The position numbers and the translations under genes were made by a program. Below, in pieces: positions 8,022 to 17,320 of a stretch of DNA of 64,000 bases. The stretch spans positions 1-64,000 of the forward strand of contig NZ_BDDS01000014.1 in assembly GCF_001653135.1 (NCBI RefSeq), written 5' to 3'. The DNA is from Pseudoalteromonas neustonica (GTDB lineage Bacteria; Pseudomonadota; Gammaproteobacteria; Enterobacterales; Alteromonadaceae). The notes under the pieces are model-generated. The model did no database searches. It was not told where the DNA came from and saw only the letters and a list, made by a program, of their open reading frames with translations. Position 1 is the stretch's first letter; the number at the start of each line of letters is the position of its first letter.

Positions 8022-10265
8022 TTAAAACTTAACGCTGTAGTTTAAGTTAAAGCTACGCCCGCGCGCTTTATGATCATAAAGTGCTTCTGGGCCATAGCCT
8101 GGGCTATAGAAGTAAATAGCTCTTTTGCCCCATTGTGTTGTGTATGTTTTATCTAGCAAATTAGTAACAGCAAAGTTTATAGTGCCTGTTGATAACGGGT
8201 AGTTAACTATTAAATCAAGCTCTGTGTAACCATCAATTTGGCGATCTGCTTTTTTAGCATTGAATTTACTGCCATCATCTTTTAAATCAAACATGGTTTT
8301 AGATTGTAAACGCACATTTAAAGTATCACCTTGCCACGCGACATAACTGGTGAACTTTGAGGAGCTGGCTTTAGTAACATCAATTTTTGCCCAGTCGCCT
8401 TGTGCAGTTTTACTCTGCCCACGTACAAAATGTGCATTAACGCCAAGTCGAAACGCGGTATTAATGTCGTAGTCAATTTGACCTTCAATACCTCGGGTGC
8501 GTAATGGGCTTTCTTTTACGTCGATTAGTAATGTTTTTCGGTTAGTAACAATACTTTGATCAGACTGACTTTGGTAAACAGATACTTGCGCGGTTAAATC
8601 TTCATTATTAAAACGCCAACCAAGCTCATAAGAATCAGTTTTAATGCCTTTTAAGCGTGAATTACCAATACTGACAGTTGAGCCTTCTTGCAATGCTAGA
8701 TGACCATTTGCATCGGCGGGGAGGTATTTACCTTTACCGTAGTATTTGGCTACATTTGGGAGCTCGAATGCTTGTGCAAAGTTAGTCCATATTTGTTGAT
8801 TATCAGTGATATCAAAAACAGCCCCTAAGTTAAATAGTGTCACATCATAATCGGTTGACCCACCGGAAATAGCATCGGCTGACTGGGCCGTGTTTTGGGC
8901 TATTTGAGTTGATGCACTACCTGCAACAAAATCGGACACTGTATTGTTCATACGTTGTTGTCGCATACCTGCGGAGAGCGATAGGCTATCAATTACTTGC
9001 CAGCTTAACTGTGCAAAAAATGCTTTACTGTCTACTTCAAAACCAGGGTAACGATCGACACTAAATAACGACTGAATAGTGAGGCCGCCACTGGCTTGTG
9101 CAATTGTTGGATCATAATAGGTTTGCAGTGCTTCAAACTCTTCGCTGTCGTAATCGAAACCATATGCGAGATCAACTGCTTGCCACTTTTTATTAAGTAC
9201 AAATTTAAAGCCGTAAGCATCAGTACTTTGCTCTGAGCTGGAAAAGCTTGAAATAGCGTCTTGGGTTGAATTTAAACGAGGGCGGGGGTAAAAATCAAAA
9301 TCTTCAGAGCGCATAAAGGCTTGAATATTTAAGTTGTGGCCAAAAAAATCAAGATGTTGGTAATCAACATTAAACAGGCTACGTTTGGTTTGTGGGACAT
9401 GCTCAGATTCAAGCCCCGCGCGAATACCAACACCTGTCATATCACCAAATAAAGAACCTGAATTATCACCAAAATATAAACCGTGCTTGCCATCGCTTTC
9501 GTTATTGTAATATTGCCCTAACATCGAAATAGATTGCTGCTGATTAATTTTAAATGTTGTTGATGCCATTAAATCTAAAGATTGCGTATATTGCAGGCCA
9601 GATTGTGTGGTATCCATCATGATTGGATCGCCGTTGCCATCATGCATGGCATCTATTTGACTATAAGCCAGAGATACGCGTCCTTTCGAGCGTGCATTTT
9701 TCCAGCTGGTGGCTGCGGCTAAGTTTGTGCCTAAATCATCATGACCTGCAAAACCTGATTTGATACCGACATTAAATTCATGATTACCGTCACCTTCTTT
9801 GGTGATTATATTAATAACACCACCAATACTGCCTCCGCCGTAAACTGCGGTAGACCCAGAGATAACCTCAATACGTGCAACATTAAATGGGTCTATAGCA
9901 TCTAAGTGACGGCTTACACCTCGTGAGGAGTTCAGTGATACGCCGTCAATCATGACCATCATTGGACGGCCACGCATATTCTGAGAATAATTTGTACGAC
10001 TTTGGCTCCCTAAATCAAGGCTAGGAATTAACTGCGCTAACGCATTTTTAAAATCAACACCGGCATTAATTTGAGTTTCAATTTGCTCTAAATCAACCAA
10101 CCAGACTGTACCTGCAATGTCGCTGATTGCAGTTTGTGTGCGGTTAGCTGTTACTACAACACGTTCAATATTTTTATCCGCGCTTTGATGGGCAATTGCA
10201 ACTGAGCTGAATAAAAAAGGGGCAATGCTGCTAGTGATTGCAAGGGATAAAAGCGTTTTTTTCAT
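8022..10265 (-). CDS. iutA: IutA-like TonB-dependent ferric siderophore receptor
   Basis: This outer-membrane receptor imports ferric hydroxamate siderophore of the aerobactin type, powered by TonB/ExbBD. The 747-residue product begins at ATG 10265 (MKKTLLSLAITS, then a signal peptide ending near VAIA), with AGGAAG upstream; a longer in-frame reading to 10370 lacks support. The plug domain contains SRTNYSQNMRGRPMMVMIDG, LNSSRGVSRHLDAIDPFN and EVISGSTAVYGGGSIGG, which follow E. coli IutA almost residue for residue from memory. The barrel ends YYSPGYGPEALYD...LNYSVKF with a terminal Phe. No siderophore biosynthesis or periplasmic transport gene is nearby, which suggests use of siderophores made by other organisms. 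AT-rich Fur-like sequence lies upstream. Confidence 0.9.
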   Translation of the reverse strand: MKKTLLSLAITSSIAPFLFSSVAIAHQSADKNIERVVVTANRTQTAISDIAGTVWLVDLEQIETQINAGVDFKNALAQLIPSLDLGSQSRTNYSQNMRGRPMMVMIDGVSLNSSRGVSRHLDAIDPFNVARIEVISGSTAVYGGGSIGGVINIITKEGDGNHEFNVGIKSGFAGHDDLGTNLAAATSWKNARSKGRVSLAYSQIDAMHDGNGDPIMMDTTQSGLQYTQSLDLMASTTFKINQQQSISMLGQYYNNESDGKHGLYFGDNSGSLFGDMTGVGIRAGLESEHVPQTKRSLFNVDYQHLDFFGHNLNIQAFMRSEDFDFYPRPRLNSTQDAISSFSSSEQSTDAYGFKFVLNKKWQAVDLAYGFDYDSEEFEALQTYYDPTIAQASGGLTIQSLFSVDRYPGFEVDSKAFFAQLSWQVIDSLSLSAGMRQQRMNNTVSDFVAGSASTQIAQNTAQSADAISGGSTDYDVTLFNLGAVFDITDNQQIWTNFAQAFELPNVAKYYGKGKYLPADANGHLALQEGSTVSIGNSRLKGIKTDSYELGWRFNNEDLTAQVSVYQSQSDQSIVTNRKTLLIDVKESPLRTRGIEGQIDYDINTAFRLGVNAHFVRGQSKTAQGDWAKIDVTKASSSKFTSYVAWQGDTLNVRLQSKTMFDLKDDGSKFNAKKADRQIDGYTELDLIVNYPLSTGTINFAVTNLLDKTYTTQWGKRAIYFYSPGYGPEALYDHKARGRSFNLNYSVKF

Positions 10266-10317
10266 GCTACTTCCTAGTAAGATTGGGGAATATATTATTT
10301 CGGGTACAATATTACGC

Positions 10318-10346
10318 GAATGGTAATGGTTTTTAATCTTATTATC
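10318..10346 (-). promoter_or_regulatory. Possible Fur box upstream of iutA
   Basis: The stretch from GAATGGTAATGG to ATTATC resembles overlapping GATAAT hexamers of a Fur site. It lies 53-81 bases upstream of the iutA start. The match is imperfect; the call leans on the known iron control of this receptor family. Confidence 0.35.
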
Positions 10347-10449
10347 AAATAAAGCTGATGAATTACTCAAAATTATTAATATCGATTCACCTTGTTGGTT
10401 TTTTACGATAGTTTATTGAGCAAGATTATGATTTTAATAAGAAGTAATA

Positions 10450-11169
10450 ATGAATACTCTATACATCACTGGTGCGGGTGTCAGTGCCGCCAGTGGTATC
10501 CCGACTTTTCGGGGCGAAGACGGCTACTGGACTATCGGCAGTAAAAACTACACACCGATGGAAATGGCTACTCGGGCAATGTATCAAAACAACCCACGGC
10601 AGTTTTTAGCGTGGTATTACCATCGATTTGCCACTTATCGCAATCATGGGCCTAATGAAGTACATCACTGGCTTAGCGATAAAAATCTGATCACCCAAAA
10701 TATAGACGGACTCGATGGTAAAGCGGGTAATAAAAATTACATTGCTATTCATGGCCGACTTGATCAAATGACGCTGTTTCATCATCAGGGCGATGACGTA
10801 ACACCGCACACTACGCCGTGGGATGATGTAGACGAAAGCTGTTTACACGACTCATTACTTGAGTTGTTTAAAATCGATAATCAACAGCCTGTATTGAACC
10901 AGTCTTTCAAACCCTTGGTGTTGTTATTTGATGAATACTACACCGAGCTTTACCGTATTAGTGAAGCGCAGCAACGTATGGCGGATGCTGACAAAATAGT
11001 CTTTATGGGCACTTCGTTTAGTGTAAACATTACTCAAATGGCACTTGAGGTCGCACGCAGTTATGCTATTCCTGTTGAGATAGTCGACCCTGAGCCTGCA
11101 CACATTATGCACCCTAATGTGAGCTATAAAAAAATGACGGCACTGGAATATATTCAACAGCAAGGGTAG
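10450..11169 (+). CDS. Sir2-family protein lacking the zinc cysteines
   Basis: This 239-residue protein has the sirtuin NAD-binding core: GAGVSAASGIPTFRGEDG at residues 8-25, TQNIDGLDG near 82 and the catalytic-type His in AIHGR near 99. Sirtuins remove acyl groups from lysine using NAD, or in some branches ADP-ribosylate or hydrolyse NAD. The two CxxC pairs that bind structural zinc in classical sirtuins are missing; the protein has essentially one cysteine in that region (DESCLHD). The C-terminal Rossmann part (MGTSFSVNITQMAL, VEIVDPEPAH) is kept. It stands alone between iutA and a repeat element. Deacylase, NADase or ADP-ribosyl functions all remain possible. Confidence 0.8.
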   Translation: MNTLYITGAGVSAASGIPTFRGEDGYWTIGSKNYTPMEMATRAMYQNNPRQFLAWYYHRFATYRNHGPNEVHHWLSDKNLITQNIDGLDGKAGNKNYIAIHGRLDQMTLFHHQGDDVTPHTTPWDDVDESCLHDSLLELFKIDNQQPVLNQSFKPLVLLFDEYYTELYRISEAQQRMADADKIVFMGTSFSVNITQMALEVARSYAIPVEIVDPEPAHIMHPNVSYKKMTALEYIQQQG

Positions 11170-11177
11170 GTTTGCGC

Positions 11178-11303
11178 TAAGGCGTGTTGACCTTTGTGGA
11201 TTGAAATTTGTTCAATCTAGGGGCGATTTAATCGCGCGCGAGGCTTGTAACCTAGCGGGCTAAGTAAAAACCGAGCAACAAAGAGTCAATTGCCCCTAGG
11301 AAG
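11178..11303 (+). repeat. Partial copy of repeat element B
   Basis: This 126-bp stretch begins TAAGGCGTGTTGACCTT 8 bases past the sirtuin stop and ends at CCCCTAGGAAG. It matches, in opposite orientation, bases 25468-25641, with about 48 extra bases inside the other copy. It contains an inner inverted repeat (CTAGGGGCGATTTA near 11218 against CAATTGCCCCTAG near 11289). Only one outer end of the element is present here. Confidence 0.85.
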
Positions 11304-11335
11304 TTATTAGTATCTAACAACATAAAGGAAATGAT

Positions 11336-12098
11336 GTGGCATTTATTTTTGAAACTCAAAGACTTAGTGTACGTGAAATCACGCCAAGTGATGCTGAGGA
11401 TTTAGCATTTGTGCTTGCGGATCCGCTGGTAATGAAACACTCAACAGTGGGTGTGCATTCTGATCTGCAAATAAATGATTTTATAAAAAACTGCCAGCAG
11501 CTGTATAGAATAAACGGCTATGGTCATTGGATTATTTATAACAATTTCAATGAATTTGTTGGTGTGTGCGGGCTAAATAAGCATCAAGTAGGTGACAAAG
11601 AGCTTGTACACATTAATTATCGGCTGGCCACTTCGCAGCAAGGTAAAGGCTATGCAGTTGAGTCGACGCAAGGGGTACTCTCTTTTGCCAAGGATACACT
11701 TGCGCTAAGCGGTATACCCAAGCCACCTCAAGAGGCAGAATTCAGCGTTTCACAGGGGCTTAATACCAAGGCGTTACTTTGCAACAATGGCAGCCCCTTT
11801 TAAGAAGTAACAACGATGGGAGTAAGTTACTGTGAAACGCCCTGCGGGTTGGCTTTAAAGCGATTTATACTGCGTTATTAATTTTAACAATAGAACCACT
11901 ATTACTTGCAATCAATGCCTTGTCTAAATCGCTTTAAATTCCAACTGAAACTCGCATCTTGAGGTGATTTGGGTATATGCGCTGATTGAGCCTGACAACG
12001 TGAACTCGGTTAAAGTGGCTAATCGAACTGGGTTTTCGTTTATTGAGTCCTCTGTATTTCGAGGGTTTGATATAGATATATACCAGCATTCATTATAA
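11336..12098 (+). pseudogene. GNAT acetyltransferase gene split by a repeat element
   Basis: Two halves of one RimJ/RimL-type N-acetyltransferase are separated by an inserted element. The first half starts at GTG 11336 behind AAAGGA, reads AFIFETQRLSVREITPSDAE and includes the acetyl-CoA loop QQGKGYAVES, ending with the residues LALSG at about 11713. The second half resumes at 11979 with ALIEPDNVNSVKVANRTG and ends at TAA 12096-12098. Removing either 265 bases (11713-11977) or 259 bases (11717-11975) restores one open frame; the shorter removal gives the more natural LALSGIYALIEPDN. As it stands translation runs into the element and stops at 11803, so the conserved C-terminal strand is lost and the enzyme is very likely inactive. 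Confidence 0.85.
11713..11977. mobile_element. Repeat element A, MITE-like, inserted in a GNAT gene
   Basis: About 265 bp bounded by terminal inverted repeats: TATACCCAAGCCACCTCAAG at the left, and the reverse complement with two mismatches at 11957-11977. It has no coding capacity. Internal nested inverted repeats are GCGTTTCACAG (11745-11755) with CTGTGAAACGC (11830-11840), and TTTAAAGCGATTTA (11854-11867) with TAAATCGCTTTAAA (11925-11938). TATA flanks both ends, suggesting a TA-rich target. It is probably mobilised in trans by a transposase elsewhere. An exact solo end lies at 35724-35744. Confidence 0.82.
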
Positions 12099-12232
12099 GT
12101 TTGTGTAGGTGAGCTTTACGCCGCGCATGTGGCTTATTGAGGCATGTTGATGTCGTGATTAAAGCAAACAAAGCGTGCGAAGTTAGTGCGTTAAAGGAAT
12201 GTTATTAAATTTTAAAAGGAGTTATATAACCA

Positions 12233-12772
12233 ATGGCGTACTTTAAAACCCCTCAATTTTTGCATGAGGTATTTGGTGAAAAGCAATCGATGCTAGAGGT
12301 GAGTTGCACTGTATTATTTGCGCTGGTAGGAAGTTGGCTTGTTTATTTTGTTGCGGACATCAAGCTCGACAATTGGCAGGTAATCTTAGCGTTTATATTA
12401 ATCGCTGATGTATTAGCGGGCTGTATTGCTAATTTTAGCCTTGGCACGAATGCGTTTTATGCAAAACGCCCGAAAAACCGGCTTATCTTTATTGCCATTC
12501 ATGTTCATATAGTAGCAATTGCATGGTTACTTTCGCAGCCAATGGATATTGCGCTGATTATTTGGGCATATACGATAGTGACAGCATGTGTTGTAAATGC
12601 ATTACACGGTAAATCGATACAGGGTTTTATTGCTGCAAACTTAATGTGCTACGGGATTTTTTTACTAATTTACTTATCTCTTCCTACGTGGTTTTTAATG
12701 GTTAGTGTATTTTTTATGATTAAAGTATTGTTTAGTTTTGCTGTTGATCATTATAGGCAATCAACTCAGTAA
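12233..12772 (+). CDS. Integral membrane protein of unknown function
   Basis: A 179-residue protein with about five hydrophobic segments, starting near residues 22, 48, 85, 107 and 140. The start at ATG 12233 has AAGGAG 12 bases upstream. I do not recognise a family. A short conserved-looking loop, FSLGTNAFYAKRPKNRLIFIAIHVH, separates the second and third helices. It follows the broken GNAT gene with a 134-base gap and has its own promoter room, so it is probably monocistronic. Function is unknown. Confidence 0.6.
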   Translation: MAYFKTPQFLHEVFGEKQSMLEVSCTVLFALVGSWLVYFVADIKLDNWQVILAFILIADVLAGCIANFSLGTNAFYAKRPKNRLIFIAIHVHIVAIAWLLSQPMDIALIIWAYTIVTACVVNALHGKSIQGFIAANLMCYGIFLLIYLSLPTWFLMVSVFFMIKVLFSFAVDHYRQSTQ

Positions 12773-12778
12773 GCTTGT

Positions 12779-12815
12779 TAAAAAAACCAGTACAACTTTA
12801 TAGGCTGTACTGGTT
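12779..12815 (-). terminator. Rho-independent terminator for the TonB receptor gene
   Basis: On the minus strand a perfect 10-bp stem (AACCAGTACA / TGTACTGGTT, 11-base loop) is followed by a run of seven T, ending about 100 bases past the receptor stop. It lies just after the membrane-protein stop and may serve both strands. Confidence 0.75.
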
Positions 12816-12912
12816 TGGTATTTGGCAAAAAGCTTATTTAAATAACTGTGCTAAGTCTTTCATCTCCTGGGCAGAAGTATACCAAATTTGGTGCTATCAA
12901 ATTGACTTACAA

Positions 12913-15859
12913 TTAAAAGCGAGTACGAATACCAAAGGTTATACGGCGCTCAAAGATATTTTGAGTGATCACATGATCTGACCACTGCGCATAAATATCT
13001 TCCTTCTCTTCAGTTAAGTTGCTCACCGACGTATAAATACTCATATCTTCGGCAAATTCATAGCCGGCATACAAATCAAAGTACAAAGTGCTGTCGGTCC
13101 AAAATGGCATTACTCCCTCTCCCATCGGCGAGCTAAGGCTATCTAAACGGTCGCTACGATAGTTAGCCGCGAGGCGTAGTTGCAACGGGCCTTTTTCATA
13201 CCAAAGTACCGCATTGGCTGATTTTTCTGAATTATCTTGAATCGGTAAGCTTTCGCCATAAACATCCGCATTTGCACTGTCACTTGGCGCATAGGTAAAG
13301 TTAACTGACGTCCCTAAGCCATCAAAGGGTGCAGGTAAAAAATCAAACGCTTGTTGGTAAACCACTTCAATGCCTTTGATATTTCCGCCTTTGCCGTTTA
13401 TTTCTGTGCTTACAGGCACTTCTCGGCGCACCACGCCATCAATATCGGGCAGGCCTTGCATTACAATACCGCTTTGAATGAAAGATTCCATATCCATTAA
13501 AAAGGCTGAAATACTCAGTAAGCCGCTGTCGTTAAAATACCACTCGGCCGATAAGTTGTAGTTTGTTGCGCGCCACGGTTTTAAATCAGGGTTACCATTT
13601 TGACGACCCTGTACAGCCACTAATAAATCAGGGCTAACACCAAGCTCTGCGGCTAGTACATCGCCAGCACGGGTACGACCAACACTAATACCACCAGCAA
13701 GCTTACCAATATCTAAAGTGGTCATGGTTTTACCGTAACCGGCACGTAAAATAACCTCTTCGGTGAGGTTTAAGTTAAAGTTCATTGATGGTAAAAAGTC
13801 TGAGTAATCTCTGCTTAACCATTTTTCACCGGTTTTTTCACTGGCGGTACATAATGAGCAAGGGCGTGCTGAGCCTAACTGGTTTTGCAGCATGTCGAGT
13901 TCGGTTTTAATGTATTGCGCGCCGATATTAGCGGTGTAACTTAAATCCCCTAATTCGCCGGCAAAGTTCGCTTTAAAGTAGGCGGTTTGGGTTTGCTCTT
14001 TTACTTGATAAGTGCGTGAGGGATTAGCTAAACGTTTGTTACCCGGATAAATGGCATTTTGAAACGCCATTGGATCGTCCATCACTTTTGGGTCGATTAA
14101 GTAAAAACTGTGCCCACTACCACCTGGGCCTAAACCATTTACTTGGTTTACCCAGCCGGCAGGCAAATCGCTAAAGAAGTTGGTTTTACCTATCGTTAAA
14201 TCACCACCTGCTACGCTGTTTTCGCCATCACCGTTAGTATCACCCAAAGATGCGCCTCATCACATCGGCAGTAATATCCCCAGTGGTAAATGGGGCAACT
14301 AAAATATAGGTTTCGCGCTCTACATCACGTTTTGATGCGCGCAGACCAAAATCAACCTTCTGTAGATGATCTGTCTCAAAGGCATAATGACCATCAATAC
14401 GGGCAACATCAAGGGTCGCTTCTTCTTCAAAGTTATTCTCAGAGTAGGTTGAGACCAGATTATATTGGTTTATGTCGTTGCCAAACCCTTCGTCAAAGCC
14501 AAGTGTGAGGTACTCGCCACTGCGAGAAAAACTTACATCCACTTCATCAGGGCCGTAACCATTGGGGTTAACAGGCGTAATGCCATCACCGTGATTTTTC
14601 AATAAACCATGTTGTGCACCAGAGGTTAAAAAGCCATGGGCGACGTTTTCTGTATGGCTGCGCTCTGCTGAACCATGAATATACTTAAACTCGCCAGATA
14701 ATGGGCCATCACCTTGGTATTCGAATAAAAAACTGGCGTTGGTTGATTCGCGATCGTTCGTTAAACTTTCAGAGTAGGCACTAACACGGCGTACTTTTAA
14801 GTTTGTATCGTTAACAGTGTATATTTGCCCACCTTTACCATTATCTAGACGTGGGATGAAATTATCTGAGTAAGCCCAGATATCTCCTCGAGCGCTATCA
14901 ACCATCACCCCTTGTTTGCGATCGGCATCATCCATTTTTGTATAAAACAAATCACCGGTGAATGTCAGTGAATCAGCTATTTGATATTGAATGGTAGTGT
15001 TTAAGCCAAGGCGATCACGCTCGGTTTCACGGTCCATTACGCCATAAAATCGCTGGCTGTAAAAACTGTCATTAAAATCACCATCACCGTTAAAGTCTCT
15101 GTCAGTTGTAAGGTCAATGCGCGTTTCACCTCGCACTTCTGATGAGTTTAAAATAGTGCCGTTGCGATAGTTTGCTAAGGTGCTTTCGTCGTAAGCGGCA
15201 GTGACAATAATGCCAAAGATATCGTTGTTGTAACCAGCAAAGGCGACGAATTTAGGATCTGTTTGCTTCGATAAGCTCCCACGTGTCGCTTCCCCAGTCA
15301 ATGACAATGTACTGCCTTGTTCAAGATCGAATGGGCGACGAGTTTTTAAATCTAAAGTACCAGAAATACCACCAGCTAAAGTGTCTGCTTGTGGCGATTT
15401 AAGCACATCTATACCGGATAAGAGTGCGGCTGGAATATCAGTAAAATCAGGTTGTAGCTGTGTGATAGAGCCAGCACTTAAAAATTGTTCGCCATTGAGC
15501 AATGAGGTAACTTGGGGCATACCACGTACGTTAATGGTTGAACCTTCACCTGCTGAGCGGCGAATTTGCACCCCCGGGATCCGTTGCAGGGTATCGGCAA
15601 TAGTGACATCGGGTAATTTACCGATATCTTCAGCGGTGATAGAGTCCATTACCCCGGTACTAAAACGCTTGTTGTTAATATCTTGTTTTTTACTGGCGGC
15701 AATGCCCCGTACTTCAATAGTTTCTATGTCGTCACTTGCTGTTTGGGCTTGATCAGCGGCAAAAGCGCCAAAGCTGGCGTATCCACAAATGATAGCGGCG
15801 ACTGCTTTCGCTGTTAAGCTCTTATTTAGAGTAGGCTGGCGACGGTTTTTAATGCTCAT
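12913..15859 (-). pseudogene. TonB-dependent receptor, frameshifted, of the oxidised-chitin locus
   Basis: This would be an outer-membrane receptor of the large (about 980-residue) TonB family found in Caulobacter and Alteromonadales carbohydrate loci. The start at 15859 (MSIKNRRQPTLNKSL, signal peptide to about SFGAFA) has GAGG 9 bases upstream. The plug includes VRGIAASKKQDINNKRFS and TIADTLQRIPGVQIRRS. The first frame ends at a TGA near 14240, in DVMRRIFG. The second frame continues GASLGDTNGDGENSV and runs to the C-terminal GIRTRF. A single extra base near 14256-14262 explains the break: without it the join reads DVMGASLGDTNGDG. It is divergent from the operon at 16076, which fits import of oxidised chitooligosaccharides. 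A sequencing error is an alternative explanation. Confidence 0.85.
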
Positions 15860-15952
15860 GTTGATGTACCTCATCCTGTATATTTAGACGTTAATTATTA
15901 CTCTCTGTTAATTTGTAACACATGTTGACTCTTTGCTTGTTATTAATTAACA

Positions 15953-16018
15953 TTGCTTTCAAGCAAAATGCAATAACAATTACATTAACATTTGATAGTT
16001 TTTTGATTTTTAATGTAA
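15953..16018. promoter_or_regulatory. Inverted repeats in the divergent promoter region, candidate RpiR operators
   Basis: The 216-base spacer between the receptor and operon starts contains TTGCTT-TC-AAGCAA (15953-15966), a perfect 6-2-6 palindrome, and a second inverted repeat, TTACATTAA (15980-15988) with TTAATGTAA (16010-16018). Either could bind the RpiR regulator encoded at 17321. Which one does is not decidable from one locus. Confidence 0.5.
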
Positions 16019-16075
16019 CGTTGCTATCTAAGGTAATGATTTAAAATAAGAGTTTTATTTATAGGAAAGTTAGTC

Positions 16076-17308
16076 ATGCAACACGCCGCAAAAATTTATA
16101 CTGTGAATAAAGGCTTAGGCACTAACGATGCGCTCATACAAGGTGATTGCAATGTTGCTAAGCAACAAGTGAGCCTCCCTTGTGCATGTATTTACCAAAC
16201 ACGCTTGGATAACAACATTGCGTGGATGGCAAAGTTTGCCAAACAAAGTCAGGTGGCGTTTTCACCCCATGGTAAAACAACGATGGCACCGGGCATTTTT
16301 AAAAAGCAGCTCAGTGCCGGCGCATATGCGATTACGGTCGCCACGGTGCATCAAGCGGTTGTAGCAGCGCAGGCCGGTGCTAAGCGTATTATTATGGCAA
16401 ATCAGTTGGTCGGCAAAGCTAACTGTCAGCACTTAGCAAACTTATTGCACAGTGCTGAAATTGATTTTTACTGCTTAGTTGATGATGTTGATAACGTGAC
16501 GTCACTGGCTGAGTTTTTTTGCGAGCAAGGTGTAACACTCAAACTGTTAATTGAATTGGGTGTGCCCGGTGGGCGTTGTGGTGTTGTTGATAGTAAAAAA
16601 CTACAGCAGTTGGTTAAACATATTAGTCAGTTTCCATCATTACAGCTTGCGGGTATTGAAGTGTATGAAGGCGTACTAAATACTCAAAGCCAAGTTGCAG
16701 CGTTTTTAAGTGATGCTGTTGCGCAGTGTAAAGAGTTGATTGCCGATAATGCATTTGCTACCGATCAAGTGATGATCACCGCCGGCGGCTCTGCATGGTA
16801 CGACTTAGTCTGTGATGCCTTTGCCCCTGCCAATATGCTTGAAAATATGGTGCCGGTGATCCGCCCTGGCTGTTATGTGGCTCATGATCAGGGAATTTAT
16901 GATGCTGCCCAACAGCAGGTTTTAGCGCGTAATCCATTAGCGTGTAATATTGGCAGTGATTTACAGTCATGCTTAGAAATTTGGGCGTATGTGCAATCAA
17001 TACCTGAACCTGGGCGTGCAATTATAGGAATGGGCAAGCGCGATGTAGCGTTTGATGCTGGGTTGCCCATTGCCAATTTACATATTGATCAACACGGTGT
17101 TGTTACTAAAGCGGGTGCTGATTGGAAAGTTGAAAAAATAATGGACCAGCATGCCATGCTCCGTGTTGAACAAAATAGCAATTTAAAAGTCGGTGATATT
17201 ATTGCGTTTGGGACTTCGCATCCTTGCCTTACATTTGATAAATGGCGTTATATTAATGTCATAGACGATAACTATAACGTTATTGATATCTTTGATACGT
17301 ATTTTTAG
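16076..17308 (+). CDS. Fold-type III PLP enzyme, predicted D-glucosaminate ammonia-lyase
   Basis: A 410-residue protein of the D-threonine aldolase/D-serine dehydratase (DSD1) family. The PLP lysine lies in FSPHGKTTMAP near residue 68 of an alanine-racemase-like barrel. The C-terminal domain keeps the zinc ligands His and Cys in TSHPCLTFDKW. In the oxidative chitin pathway of Pseudoalteromonas such an enzyme removes ammonia from D-glucosaminate and gives 2-keto-3-deoxygluconate through an imine. The neighbouring deacylase, RidA and KDG kinase support this over a D-threonine or D-serine role, which remains the fallback. It is the first gene of the operon, with AGGA 10 bases before ATG, and the RpiR gene follows after 12 bases. 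Confidence 0.82.
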   Translation: MQHAAKIYTVNKGLGTNDALIQGDCNVAKQQVSLPCACIYQTRLDNNIAWMAKFAKQSQVAFSPHGKTTMAPGIFKKQLSAGAYAITVATVHQAVVAAQAGAKRIIMANQLVGKANCQHLANLLHSAEIDFYCLVDDVDNVTSLAEFFCEQGVTLKLLIELGVPGGRCGVVDSKKLQQLVKHISQFPSLQLAGIEVYEGVLNTQSQVAAFLSDAVAQCKELIADNAFATDQVMITAGGSAWYDLVCDAFAPANMLENMVPVIRPGCYVAHDQGIYDAAQQQVLARNPLACNIGSDLQSCLEIWAYVQSIPEPGRAIIGMGKRDVAFDAGLPIANLHIDQHGVVTKAGADWKVEKIMDQHAMLRVEQNSNLKVGDIIAFGTSHPCLTFDKWRYINVIDDNYNVIDIFDTYF

Positions 17309-17320
17309 GAGAATAAGTAA

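Noticed and set aside
10266..10370. Longer N-terminus for the IutA-like receptor
   Set aside because: The signal peptide starts at 10265 with AGGAAG upstream; the extension would bury it.
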